Shown: positions 6,489-14,430, numbered from the stretch's first letter. The stretch is 22,896 nt of DNA from an uncultured Collinsella sp. (GCA_934630385.1 CAKTWE010000025.1:1-22896); one strand, 5' to 3'. The notes: generated by a model not told the origin, from the letters alone. Made by a program: numbers and translations.

Positions 6489-7577
6489 ATGGATTTACTG
6501 ATTGACATTCTGCTCGACGCCGGCAAGGACACGCTGTCCCTGGTGCCGTTTTTGTTGGTGACGTATCTTGCCCTCGAGACACTTGAGCATGTTGCGGGTG
6601 ACCGCGTCAACGGCGCTATCAAGCGCGCCGGCGCCGCGGGTCCGGTTGTCGGATCGTTGTTGGGCATGGTGCCACAGTGCGGGTTTTCGGCCATGGCGGC
6701 GACGCTGTACGCTGGCCGCGTCGTGACGCTGGGCACGCTGGTCGCCGTGTTCCTCTCGACCTCCGACGAGATGTTGCCGCTGTTGCTCGCCGAGCAAGTC
6801 CCCGTGCAGACCATGGCGATGCTGCTCGCCTCGAAGGCGCTGATCGCTCTGGTCACGGGCTTTATCGTGGATGCGGCTATCCGCGGCCTTCGTCGTAATG
6901 CCCGCGCGCATGCGGCGATTCGCCGTACCGTGCTGGGAACCGCGGCCAACCTTGCCCACGTGAATTGCGCGCACGACGACCACAGCGGCGGTGACATCAT
7001 CGACGAGGTTGCCGAGGCGGGTGTGAGCGCCGACCATATCCACGAGCTGTGCGAGCGTGACCATTGCGGCTGTGATGAAGACGAGGACGAGCGCGAACAC
7101 GGACACGACCACGGTCACGGGCATGCGGGCGAGCATGAACACCACCACGGCCACAGCCATGGCCACTCCCACGAGGGCGCGCCCGTTCTGTCGATCATCC
7201 GCAGCGCGATCTCGCACACCGTGCAGGTGTCGGTATTCATTTTCCTGGTGACGCTGATTCTGGTCGCTGTCCTTGAGACCTTTGGCGAGTCCGCAATCGA
7301 GCAGTTCCTGCGCGGTAATGAGACGCTCGCCGTCCTGGGCTCGGCGCTTGTTGGCCTGATCCCCAACTGCTCTGCCAGCGTCGTTATTACGCAGTTGTAC
7401 CTCGAAGGTGCGCTGCAGCTGGCCCCGATGCTCGCCGGCACGCTCATTTCCGCCGGCGTGGGCTACCTGGTGCTGTTCCGCACCAACCGCAGCGCCCGCG
7501 AAAACGCCGTGTTCCTGATCATGATGTACGTCATCGGCGCCGGTTGGGGACTCGTTCTCTCCGCCTTTGGTCTCTAA
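6489..7577 (+). CDS. ArsP_2-type heavy-metal exporter (putative manganese transporter) with His-rich loop
   Basis: A 362-residue membrane protein with two hydrophobic halves joined by a long hydrophilic loop. The halves carry matching signatures, GMVPQCGFS in the first (about residues 58-66) and GLIPNCSAS in the second (about 292-300), which suggests an inverted internal duplication. This is the pattern of the putative 10-TM heavy-metal exporter family (Pfam ArsP_2), often annotated as putative manganese transporter. The loop is very rich in His (13 in 25 residues, about 205-229), after an acidic stretch and several Cys, so it probably binds or senses divalent metal. The ATG has AAAGG 11 nt upstream. 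It stands alone but near other metal genes. The transported ion is not determined by sequence. Confidence 0.82.
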   Translation: MDLLIDILLDAGKDTLSLVPFLLVTYLALETLEHVAGDRVNGAIKRAGAAGPVVGSLLGMVPQCGFSAMAATLYAGRVVTLGTLVAVFLSTSDEMLPLLLAEQVPVQTMAMLLASKALIALVTGFIVDAAIRGLRRNARAHAAIRRTVLGTAANLAHVNCAHDDHSGGDIIDEVAEAGVSADHIHELCERDHCGCDEDEDEREHGHDHGHGHAGEHEHHHGHSHGHSHEGAPVLSIIRSAISHTVQVSVFIFLVTLILVAVLETFGESAIEQFLRGNETLAVLGSALVGLIPNCSASVVITQLYLEGALQLAPMLAGTLISAGVGYLVLFRTNRSARENAVFLIMMYVIGAGWGLVLSAFGL

Positions 7578-7597
7578 GCCCAAAAAATCTACCTTGT

Positions 7598-8080
7598 TTA
7601 GCGTAACAGCTCGGTGAGGTTGCGCTTAAAGCGGGCGCGGTCTTCGCTGGTGAAGGCTGCCGGCCCGCGGGTGCGACCGCCAGCACGGCGTACCTTCTTT
7701 TCCTCGTGACGAATAAACAGCTGCATATCGATGGTAGCTTTGTCGTACACGCGCCCGCGCACGCCGATGGCGGCGGCATCGCGGCCGAGCACCATGCTCG
7801 CCAGGCCAATGTCCTGCGTCACGACCACATCGCCTGCCTGCAGGCGCTCGACAATGGCGAAGTCGGCGCTATCGGCGCCCACGCTCACGTCGAGTGTCGT
7901 GACCCAAAAGCCGCGTCGCGCGTGCTCGGCATCGCGCGGATCGTCGCGGCGAATGTGGCGTTCCAGGTTCTGCGTGCTGTTGCCGGCGATAACCACGGCG
8001 ACGCCCGCCCGCCGCGCGCAGTCGATCGACTCGCGCGTAACCGGGCAGGCGTCGGCATCAATAAAGAGCGTTCTTGGCAT
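7598..8080 (-). CDS. YaiI/YqxD family protein (DUF188, UPF0178)
   Basis: A 160-residue protein that starts with the family hallmark FIDADACPV and continues with VVIAGNS, DVSVGADSADFAIVERLQAGDVVVTQDIGLA and a basic C-terminus. The conserved acidic residues resemble those of PIN-like nucleases, but no activity is known for the family. The length matches. Its ATG directly follows the stop codon of the HdeD-like gene upstream (TAGATG), with no strong ribosome-binding site of its own, so translation is probably coupled. It converges with the exporter gene across a 20-nt gap. Confidence 0.92.
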   Translation of the reverse strand: MPRTLFIDADACPVTRESIDCARRAGVAVVIAGNSTQNLERHIRRDDPRDAEHARRGFWVTTLDVSVGADSADFAIVERLQAGDVVVTQDIGLASMVLGRDAAAIGVRGRVYDKATIDMQLFIRHEEKKVRRAGGRTRGPAAFTSEDRARFKRNLTELLR

Positions 8081-8683
8081 CTAGTGCACCAGTTTGCCAA
8101 ACTGAATGGCGCGGACAATAAGCGTCACGCCAAACACCAGGAGCGCGGCGCCGCTAAAGATAACGAGCATCTTTGCCGACCACAGCGGATAGATAAACAC
8201 GAACATGCCGGCGATGATGGAGAGCGCGCCGCTCAGGATGGCGAGGGCGCGGTTAGACGAAAGCTCTGACTCCAGAATGGACATGACACCTTCGACGATC
8301 CAGCCAAAGCCAGCCACGACCACCACGAGCGTGGTGAGCGTCGCGGTCGAGAAGGCCTGATTGCGCAGGATTATGACGCCGCCCAGAATGATGAGCAGGT
8401 TGGAGATGATGCTCGTCACGCGCCAGCCGGCGGGCAGCAGCGGCTCAAAAATGGCGGTGAACAGCCTAATGGCTGCCGTGATTATAAAGTAGAAGCCCAG
8501 GACGGTCGTCAGGAAGATGAGGGACTTGGTGGGCGCAAACAGCAGCGCGATGCCGGCGATGAGCGCGATCACACCCGTGATGGCGTAGATCCAACGCACG
8601 GCTTTTATTGCCTTGCCTGCCATGCTTTTCTCGTCAAATCCAAACAGATTCGACTGCTGGTCGTTGTTCTTAAAGATGCCCAT
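8081..8683 (-). CDS. HdeD-family (DUF308) membrane protein
   Basis: A protein of 200 residues with a short hydrophilic N-terminus and about six hydrophobic segments, including RWIYAITGVIALIAGIALLF and repeated Gly-rich helices, typical of the HdeD/DUF308 family. In E. coli HdeD is an inner-membrane protein linked to acid resistance at high cell density; the role here is unknown. I place the start at 8683, where AAAGGAG lies 6 nt upstream; an earlier ATG at 8719 has no such site. It forms a two-gene operon with the YaiI-like gene, which starts immediately after its stop. Confidence 0.85.
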   Translation of the reverse strand: MGIFKNNDQQSNLFGFDEKSMAGKAIKAVRWIYAITGVIALIAGIALLFAPTKSLIFLTTVLGFYFIITAAIRLFTAIFEPLLPAGWRVTSIISNLLIILGGVIILRNQAFSTATLTTLVVVVAGFGWIVEGVMSILESELSSNRALAILSGALSIIAGMFVFIYPLWSAKMLVIFSGAALLVFGVTLIVRAIQFGKLVH

Positions 8684-8918
8684 GAGGTCTCCTTTCCGCG
8701 TGGCGTAAGCCGTGATCATTACAATCAGTATCGCCTAAAGGCGCCGGCGTATGGGTCGGGGAGGGCGAAGTGTAACCCAAAGGTCCCGATTTGTTTCCGT
8801 TGTTCCCTATGTCGTGACATTCTATTCAACAGGTGTAGAACATTGCAGCTCTGTTCGTTATTGCCTGCATTTTAGGTTAGATTTTCCTAAGAACAATTGC
8901 CTTATATTGGGGGTCTCT

Positions 8919-9590
8919 ATGAACGAAGCTGTTCCCGCGGCGCCGTCGAGCGTGGAGTCGATGGCAAAGCAAGGTTGCGAAAAGCTCGGTCTGGAATCGT
9001 TTGACGCGCTGGTCCGTCGTGCCCGCACATGCCGCCGCTTTGACGAGTCCATGCGCGTGCCGCGCGAGTTTTTGCTCGAGCTGGCAGAGCTAGCGCACCT
9101 GGCTCCCTGCGGCGCCAATGCTCAGCGCCTGCGTTTTCACGTGGTGAGCGGTGCCGAGGACTGTGCTCGCGTGTTTGACGAGCTTGCATGGGCCGGCGCG
9201 CTCAAGGACTGGACAGGCCCTGCCGAGGGTGAGCGCCCGACCGGCTACATCGCAGTTCTTGCTGAGCGCACCGTTCCCGGCAAGCCCGCCGCGCCTATCA
9301 CCGAGGTTGACACGGGCATCGCGGCTCAGACGATGATGCTCGCCGCGCGCAGCGCAACGCCCGAGGTGGCGGCTTGCATGTTCAAGGCCTTTACGCCCCA
9401 CGCGATCGATGCGATGGGGCTCGACGGCGACAAGTATGAGCTCAAGCTGATCATGGCGTTTGGCGTTCCGGCCGAGACGCAGGTGATCGATGCGATCGAC
9501 TCCAACCCGGATGGCTCTATCAATTACTGGCGCGATGAGGCACAGGTGCATCACGTGCCCAAGCGTCCGCTTGCCGACGTGCTGCTGTAG
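8919..9590 (+). CDS. Nitroreductase-family protein
   Basis: A 223-residue FMN-dependent oxidoreductase-like protein. The N-terminal RRARTCRRFDESMRV is the phosphate-binding Arg stretch of nitroreductases, followed by APCGANAQRLRFHVV (cofactor contact). Near the middle, DTGIAAQTMMLAA is the conserved helix, and GVPAETQVIDAI is the usual late Gly-containing segment. Members reduce nitro compounds, quinones or flavins with NAD(P)H; the substrate is unknown. The start at 8919 is chosen because GGGGGTCTCT precedes it; the frame is open further upstream to 8751, but that part has no family similarity. A single gene between divergent and co-directional neighbours. Confidence 0.85.
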   Translation: MNEAVPAAPSSVESMAKQGCEKLGLESFDALVRRARTCRRFDESMRVPREFLLELAELAHLAPCGANAQRLRFHVVSGAEDCARVFDELAWAGALKDWTGPAEGERPTGYIAVLAERTVPGKPAAPITEVDTGIAAQTMMLAARSATPEVAACMFKAFTPHAIDAMGLDGDKYELKLIMAFGVPAETQVIDAIDSNPDGSINYWRDEAQVHHVPKRPLADVLL

Positions 9591-9623
9591 TTACGCGTCG
9601 TTGCGGTGCAATCCGGCGGCAAA

Positions 9624-9658
9624 ACCACCACAAAGGTGCCTGTCCCCTTTGTGGTGGT
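9624..9658. repeat. REP-like hairpin before the first phosphatase gene
   Basis: ACCACCACAAAGG (9624-9636) and CCTTTGTGGTGGT (9646-9658) pair perfectly over 13 bp around the 9-nt loop TGCCTGTCC. The core AGGTGCCTGTCCCC resembles sequences I associate with dispersed REP elements near Y1/REP-associated transposases in other bacteria, but that is from memory. It ends 3 nt before the ribosome-binding site of the next gene, so it could also affect translation. Confidence 0.75.
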
Positions 9659-9673
9659 GCGAGGGGAGGGCGT

Positions 9674-10216
9674 GTGGCAGATCTGTATTTGGTGCGGCAT
9701 GGGCAGACCGAGCTCAATGTGCAGAACATTTTGCAGGGCTGGCAAGACTCGCCGCTCACGGAGCGCGGGTGCGAGCAGGCGCTGGCGACGCGCACGGCGT
9801 TTGAGGCGCGCGGCATCTCCTTTGACCATGCGTATTCGTCTCCGTTGGGTCGGGCGCGGCGTACGGCCGAGCTGATCGTTGGCGAGGGCTGTTCCATTGA
9901 GCTGGTCGACGACCTGCGCGAGTGGCATTTGGGTTCGCTGGAGGGCACATCAAATCGCGATATGCCGCCGCAGCCTTGGGGTGATTATCCGGTGGCCTTT
10001 GGTGGCGAGTCGGAAAGTGAGCTTCGCGCACGTATGATCGCGGCGCTGTCCCGCATCATGGCCCAGCCCCGGCACGACTGCGTGCTGGCCGTCTCTCACG
10101 GCTCAGCCTGCCAGGAGTTTCTTAGATGCGTGACTGGCGGGGGAGAGCAACCCGACAACGGTGCCGTGCTTCATTTTGGCTATTGCGACGGGGCGTTTTC
10201 GCTCTTGGGTTGGTAA
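9674..10216 (+). CDS. Histidine phosphatase family protein (first of a tandem pair)
   Basis: A 180-residue protein of the histidine phosphatase (phosphoglycerate mutase-like) superfamily. LVRHGQTELN near the N-terminus holds the phospho-accepting His; SSPLGRARRTAEL gives the second Arg; LREWHLGSLEG gives the acid; and AVSHGSA supplies the second catalytic His. The start is GTG at 9674 with GGGGAGGG 4 nt upstream. It is followed after 18 nt by a paralogue, so the two form an operon. The family dephosphorylates sugar phosphates, phosphoserine, alpha-ribazole phosphate and others; the substrate is not evident. The REP-like hairpin directly upstream is unusual. Confidence 0.88.
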   Translation: MADLYLVRHGQTELNVQNILQGWQDSPLTERGCEQALATRTAFEARGISFDHAYSSPLGRARRTAELIVGEGCSIELVDDLREWHLGSLEGTSNRDMPPQPWGDYPVAFGGESESELRARMIAALSRIMAQPRHDCVLAVSHGSACQEFLRCVTGGGEQPDNGAVLHFGYCDGAFSLLGW

Positions 10217-10234
10217 CAAACGAAAGGACCCCCT

Positions 10235-10870
10235 ATGAATAAAGACCTGTATCTGGTCCGTCATGGACAGACGATATTTAACCTCAAGCGCATTATTCAG
10301 GGCTGGAGTGACTCGCCGCTTACGCAGCTAGGATGCGACCAGGCGGCGCGTGCCGGCATGTTCTTGCGTGCGCGCGGCATTGAGCCCGATCATGCCTACG
10401 CCTCCACACTTCATCGTACCGAGCAGACTATCGCCAACTTGTGGCCTGGCTTGGCGTATGAGCGCCTTGATGGCCTGCGCGAGTGGTTCTTTGGCGACTT
10501 TGAGGCCGAGCGCGTGATGCTTATGCCCGAGCGCCCGTGGCGCGACTTCTATTGCCAGTTTGGCGGCGAGGGCCAGATGCAGGTGCGCGAGCGCATGGTG
10601 GCGACGTTGACCGAGCTTATGCAGCGTCCGGACCATACGTGCGTGCTCGCGGTAAGCCATGGCTCGGCTATCAAGGAGTTTATGGATCACGCGAAGGGCG
10701 TGGCGGCAGACGAGCGCGACCGTGTGCCGGGCAACTGCTCGGTGCTGCATTTTGCGTTTGATGATGCGACGGATACGTTTGAACTGGTTGAGATCTTTAC
10801 GCAGGAAGACTACGCGCGCGAGCTGGGGCTTGAGCCGCTCGTGGCGGCAGCAGGCCCGCAGCGCGGGTAG
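10235..10870 (+). CDS. Histidine phosphatase family protein (second of a tandem pair)
   Basis: A 211-residue paralogue of the preceding protein: LVRHGQTIFNLKRIIQGW (catalytic His), STLHRTEQT (Arg), LREWFFGDFE (acid), AVSHGSAIKEF (second His). It aligns with the first over most of its length, including the shared QGW.DSPLT stretch, and carries about 30 extra residues, mainly at the C-terminus. The pair therefore arose by duplication. ACGAAAGGA precedes the ATG. A clear terminator follows at 10916-10960. Substrate unknown. Because serA and serC are encoded about 4 kb away and no classical SerB is in the window, phosphoserine is one candidate substrate, at low confidence. Confidence 0.88.
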   Translation: MNKDLYLVRHGQTIFNLKRIIQGWSDSPLTQLGCDQAARAGMFLRARGIEPDHAYASTLHRTEQTIANLWPGLAYERLDGLREWFFGDFEAERVMLMPERPWRDFYCQFGGEGQMQVRERMVATLTELMQRPDHTCVLAVSHGSAIKEFMDHAKGVAADERDRVPGNCSVLHFAFDDATDTFELVEIFTQEDYARELGLEPLVAAAGPQRG

Positions 10871-10915
10871 TGCGGGCACGGCGGTGCGGGTCGCCGACTT
10901 ACTTGCTCGATGCGA

Positions 10916-10960
10916 AAGGGGCGGGGATGCATGCGCATGTATCCCCGCCCCTTGTTTGTT
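10916..10960 (+). terminator. Intrinsic terminator of the phosphatase operon
   Basis: AAGGGGCGGGGAT (10916-10928) and ATCCCCGCCCCTT (10941-10953) form a perfect 13-bp stem with a 12-nt loop, followed by GTTTGTT. It lies 46 nt past the second phosphatase stop and before a convergent gene. Confidence 0.85.
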
Positions 10961-10997
10961 GAGCTGCCGAGTCTTTGTGCTGGGCGTTTAGGCCCTG

Positions 10998-11687
10998 TTA
11001 GAACCGTGCGATCTGGTGGGTGAGCAAACCCGTCGGAACCTGCGGTGCGCCGCCGGCGACCTGCGCGGCGGGGAATAACACGGCCACGGTAAAGTTGAAC
11101 GGTTCTTTGCCGGTGTACGTTCCGGCTGCGCGGGCCTCGTCTGCCAGGAGCTGTGACGCTCCGGTCAGAGCGGCGGCGTAGGCGGGGTCGTCGGCCAGTG
11201 CCGGCTCCGGTGCTTGGTCGAGCATAGCGCGGATGGCGGCAACGGCGTCCTCGCGCTTGACCTCCCACACACGATGTGTAATGCCGGCGGGGTCGGTGAC
11301 GGCGTAGAGTGATGCGCCCTCTTTGGCGGCGCCCAGGATGATATCCATGACGGGCGAGGCCTCGTAGGCGAGCGTTACAGGGCGCGGCTGCACCTTGAGC
11401 TCGGCGATCGCGCGCGCGGCGGCGAGTGCGTCGACGCTCTCGGCGGCAGTCTCGTCTCTGCCCGTCAGCACGTTAACCGGGCAAATCGCCACGACACCCG
11501 TCGCGCGACCCGGCTCGCCCGAGCATTCGTACACGTAATACGCCGCGCCTGGATCCTTGAGCATTAGGCCGTCAGCAATGGCGCCGCGCAGTGCGTCGTT
11601 GCCGCTCAGGATACCGCCCATCTGCGGCAGCGCTTCGAGCACGCGGTCCTGAGCTGGGCGGATGCAGGGAAACGGAAGAGCTTTCAT
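10998..11687 (-). CDS. Short DUF1015-like protein
   Basis: A 229-residue protein that begins ALPFPCIRP, like the PF-x-A-x-RP opening of DUF1015 (COG4198). It keeps the internal YEASPVMDIILGAAKEG and ITHRVWEV stretches that match the family's Tyr-rich and H-x-LW segments. Where the family has its hallmark IADGHHRYETA, this protein has LADDPAYAAAL, so the His-His-Arg centre is lost. It is also about half the usual length of 400 or more residues. It may be a degenerate or specialised branch. The ATG has TAGGA upstream and lies 40 nt past the M20 peptidase stop, suggesting an operon. DUF1015 genes often neighbour serA/serC in Clostridia; serA lies about 3 kb away here. Function unknown. Confidence 0.6.
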   Translation of the reverse strand: MKALPFPCIRPAQDRVLEALPQMGGILSGNDALRGAIADGLMLKDPGAAYYVYECSGEPGRATGVVAICPVNVLTGRDETAAESVDALAAARAIAELKVQPRPVTLAYEASPVMDIILGAAKEGASLYAVTDPAGITHRVWEVKREDAVAAIRAMLDQAPEPALADDPAYAAALTGASQLLADEARAAGTYTGKEPFNFTVAVLFPAAQVAGGAPQVPTGLLTHQIARF

Positions 11688-11726
11688 GGGCGGTCCTAAC
11701 GTGTGAGTCGGTTTGTTCGCGGCTTA

Positions 11727-12947
11727 TTATGCCCCAACTTGGTCGCATGCGTCCCAGAGCGTGTTGTCGGCGAGCGCGATGAGCACGTTTTGGCAGCGAA
11801 CGATATCGGCATGGGGCACATATTCGTTGGGCTTGTGCGCGAGCGCGAGCGAGCCTGGGCCGTAGCTCATGCAATTGCGGTTGCCCGTCTTGCCCGCGAT
11901 GACGGCAGTGTCGGTGTAGCCGGTAAAGAAGCCGACGGTCGTGTCCATGCCCGTAACGCTGTCGGCGGCATGCTTGAGTGCCGCCAGAAGGGGAGAGCTT
12001 GGATCGCGCTCGATGGCGGGGCGGTCGCCTGTCACGGTATAGCTTCCATGGCAGCCGGGGACCGCGGCCTCGGCGCTGGCGATGGCCTGCTCTACCATGC
12101 GCGTCGCGGTGGCCGTATCAGTCGGCGGGGTCAGGCGCATGTCGACCCAGACCTTGGCGTGGTCTGGCACGACATAGGGACGGTAGCCACCCTCGATTTG
12201 TCCAAACGCGATGGTCGATGGCCCCAGCTCATCGTGTACGGGCAGCGCCATGAACGCGCGGCGCAACGCGCAGACGACCTCTGCCATGGCGGCGACGGCA
12301 TCCGCGCCCTTCCAGGGCTGGCTTGCGTGCGCCGTGACGCCGGTCATCTCGATCTCGAACCACGTGCGTCCCTTGTGCGCCACCTGAATCTGTCCGTCGG
12401 TGGGCTCGGTATCTAGCACCCATTCGCGCGAGCCGACCCATCCGGCATCGATGGCGGCCTCGGAGCCGCGCATAAAGTCCTCTTCGTCGACCGAGCAGAT
12501 GAGCGAAAAGCCACGGCGGGGCGGCACGCCATCCGCCGCCACGCGCTCGAGCGTATGGACCAACGCGGCAATGGCGCAGGCCAGGCCGCCCTTCATATCG
12601 CAGGCACCGCGGCCATAGAGTTTATCGTTGCGCACGGTCGCCCCGAGCGGCGGCGTGTCCGCGTCCCAGCCGTCGCCCAAGGTAACGGTATCCATATGGC
12701 AGATATAGACCAGCCGCGCCTCGTCGCTCAGTCCCGGCACGGTGACCATAAGGTTGCGGCGCCCGGGGAGTACTTCGAGTTCCTCAACCCGTATGGCATC
12801 GAGTGCAGGATGGCTCAACTGCTCCAGCCGTTCCTCGACCAGCGCTTTGATATACCGCTCAATTTCATCCTCATACGCGCCCGGGTCTGAGCTGTCGATC
12901 CGCACAAGCTCCTGCGCAAGTCGCCAGGCAAAGTCCTTGTCAACCAT
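11727..12947 (-). CDS. M20-family metallopeptidase (ArgE/DapE/CPG2-like)
   Basis: A cytosolic zinc hydrolase of about 406 residues. CHMDTVTLGDGW gives the first metal His and catalytic Asp, GRGACDMKGG the bridging Asp, SVDEEDF the catalytic and metal Glu pair, LDTEPTD the next Asp, and LALAHKPNEYV the final His. The dimerisation lid begins at HKGRTWFEIEMTG with the typical ASQPWKG loop. The family includes acetylornithine deacetylase, succinyl-diaminopimelate desuccinylase and various peptidases; the substrate cannot be fixed from sequence. I take ATG 12947, preceded by GAGG at 6 nt, over the upstream 12977. It is followed by the DUF1015-like gene on the same strand. Confidence 0.88.
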   Translation of the reverse strand: MVDKDFAWRLAQELVRIDSSDPGAYEDEIERYIKALVEERLEQLSHPALDAIRVEELEVLPGRRNLMVTVPGLSDEARLVYICHMDTVTLGDGWDADTPPLGATVRNDKLYGRGACDMKGGLACAIAALVHTLERVAADGVPPRRGFSLICSVDEEDFMRGSEAAIDAGWVGSREWVLDTEPTDGQIQVAHKGRTWFEIEMTGVTAHASQPWKGADAVAAMAEVVCALRRAFMALPVHDELGPSTIAFGQIEGGYRPYVVPDHAKVWVDMRLTPPTDTATATRMVEQAIASAEAAVPGCHGSYTVTGDRPAIERDPSSPLLAALKHAADSVTGMDTTVGFFTGYTDTAVIAGKTGNRNCMSYGPGSLALAHKPNEYVPHADIVRCQNVLIALADNTLWDACDQVGA

Positions 12948-13101
12948 ATGCAACCTCACAATCAGTCTGCTTTCCAAACCGATTGTAAGCCTCCTGAGAG
13001 ATCCGCGGCGTGCGCGTGGCAGTATTTACCGTTCGCAGGCCGAGCCAGCGCGTTTGCCGTCCGAGCGGGTTCACAAACGGCGCAGTGGGTACGTAGCCTC
13101 T

Positions 13102-14151
13102 ATGGACGACATGCTGTGCGACATATCTGCCTTTCGGTATCACCGGATACCTCCACAGGTCTTGGCGATAATGCCGGACCTGCCCGATTCTGCGGACGAT
13201 CCGCGCAGGGAGCGCCTTTGCGAGCATCCACTCGTCAAGCATTTCCTGGGCACCCCGTTACACGTGTTGGCGCAGGGCGCCTGCGGGCGCAAGGGCGATC
13301 GCATTGTCAGGCATGTTCGGAACGGGGAGAGGCCGTTTGGCTCCGTGCGGCAGACAGAGTTTGGCCTCGATGTCGCGTCCCCGCTCTTTACCCTGCTGAC
13401 CCTGGCCTCCTCGGTCTCAAATGAGCGTCTGATCATGTGCATGTATGAGATGTGCGGCACCTTTGCCGTGTGCAAGATTGCGCCTCAGGTAAAGTCGGCA
13501 CTTGTGCAGGCGTATGGGAGCCGGTGGGGTGACGCGCGGTCGGGTTGGGAAAACGTAAAGGATGTCTCGGGGAATCCAACGGACTTGTGGAAACGACCGC
13601 CCTTGATCGAGCTCTCTGAGCTTACCGAGTACGTCGATAAGATCCGGGGGCTCCGCGGCGCTAAATCGTTCACACGTGCCGCGAAATGCATTACGGGGGT
13701 GGTGGCATCGCCGCTCGAGGTCCAGGCATCGATGCTGTTTGGCCTTACGAGGTTGCGCGGCGGCGAAGGGCTGCCCCTTACCAATAACGTTGAGATTCGT
13801 ATGACGCGCAGCGCCCGCCTGATTTCGGGGCTTGATAGGCGCTACGCCGATATCCTGCTGGCAAATAAGGACGGCAGCCGAGAGTGCCTTGTTGAATGCC
13901 AGAGTAAAGCCATACACGGATCCATAGAATCCAAGATTTCTGACTCCGACCGAACGACGGCCTTGCAAGCGATGGGATATCCCGTCGTTTTGATGACCTA
14001 TGGCCAACTGGCCGACTCCGATGCCTTCCGCGTGGTGATGGAGCTCATCATGTCCTATCTCGATATGCCGTTGAAAGACAAGACGCTGCGGCAGCAGGAG
14101 CTCGAACGGCGGCTTCGTGAGGAGATTTTTATCGATTGGGCGGGAATGTAG
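13102..14151 (+). CDS. Uncharacterised protein, diverged relative of the nuclease-like protein at 3807-4997
   Basis: A 349-residue protein I cannot name, with the same order of landmarks as the protein at 3807-4997. An N-terminal CDISAFRYHRIPP segment is followed by LDVASPLFTLLTLAS, then MYEMCGTFAV (compare FELCGAYSL), then SPLEVQA with RGGEGLPL (about residue 203). The PD-(D/E)XK-like core has RYADILL, ECLVECQSK (about 261-269) and SDRTTALQAMGYPVVLMTYGQL. The acidic motif is VECQ, where the usual Lys or Asp is replaced. Identity with the other copy is low, so they are old paralogues or independent acquisitions. Upstream in-frame codons are open but without Met; no clear ribosome-binding site is seen, so the start is uncertain. 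Divergent from the M20 peptidase. Confidence 0.65.
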   Translation: MDDMLCDISAFRYHRIPPQVLAIMPDLPDSADDPRRERLCEHPLVKHFLGTPLHVLAQGACGRKGDRIVRHVRNGERPFGSVRQTEFGLDVASPLFTLLTLASSVSNERLIMCMYEMCGTFAVCKIAPQVKSALVQAYGSRWGDARSGWENVKDVSGNPTDLWKRPPLIELSELTEYVDKIRGLRGAKSFTRAAKCITGVVASPLEVQASMLFGLTRLRGGEGLPLTNNVEIRMTRSARLISGLDRRYADILLANKDGSRECLVECQSKAIHGSIESKISDSDRTTALQAMGYPVVLMTYGQLADSDAFRVVMELIMSYLDMPLKDKTLRQQELERRLREEIFIDWAGM

Positions 14152-14430
14152 TCGTGCAGGTGGAAAGCGGTCGCGCGAACTAGAGTTTTGGGCGCGAAAA
14201 AGGCTTCAGTTTCGCCTTGGAAGGGCATTAAAAATGCTATCCAGAACAAATTGTTTCGGAAAATCGACAGTCAACTTGGATCGGGTATATAGAGATCGAT
14301 TTATACCTACTAAAGCCCCTGATAAAGCTGTTTATCAAAGCGACTGCGCTCAGTGATTTGGGTGGGACTGTCGATTATTCGAAAAAACTTATTATGGGTA
14401 GCATTTTCAAAACCAGCCGGAGCAACGAAA
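14152..14430. other. Gene-free region with a spaced inverted repeat
   Basis: No gene-like frame is present. The stretch is AT-rich relative to its neighbours. It contains arms at 14254-14272 and 14366-14384 that are complementary at 17 of 19 positions and share a perfect AATCGACAGTC core, separated by 93 nt. A weak stem AAGGC/GCCTT at about 14200-14218 follows the nuclease-like gene. Confidence 0.5.
14254..14384. repeat. Inverted repeat with 93-nt spacing
   Basis: The arms 14254-14272 and 14366-14384 match as inverted copies at 17 of 19 positions (TTTCG, then AATCGACAGTC). They could be the ends of a small non-coding mobile remnant or paired regulatory sites. No reading frame lies between them. 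Confidence 0.5.

Noticed and set aside
6495..7583. Full-length antisense frame over the metal exporter
   Set aside because: Its length comes from the high-GC codon bias of the real gene on the other strand; it has no ribosome-binding site or recognisable domain.
14402..14420. TTTTCAAAACC shared with the long hairpin at 643-660
   Set aside because: Only about 11 bases match and the flanks differ; this is likely to be chance.
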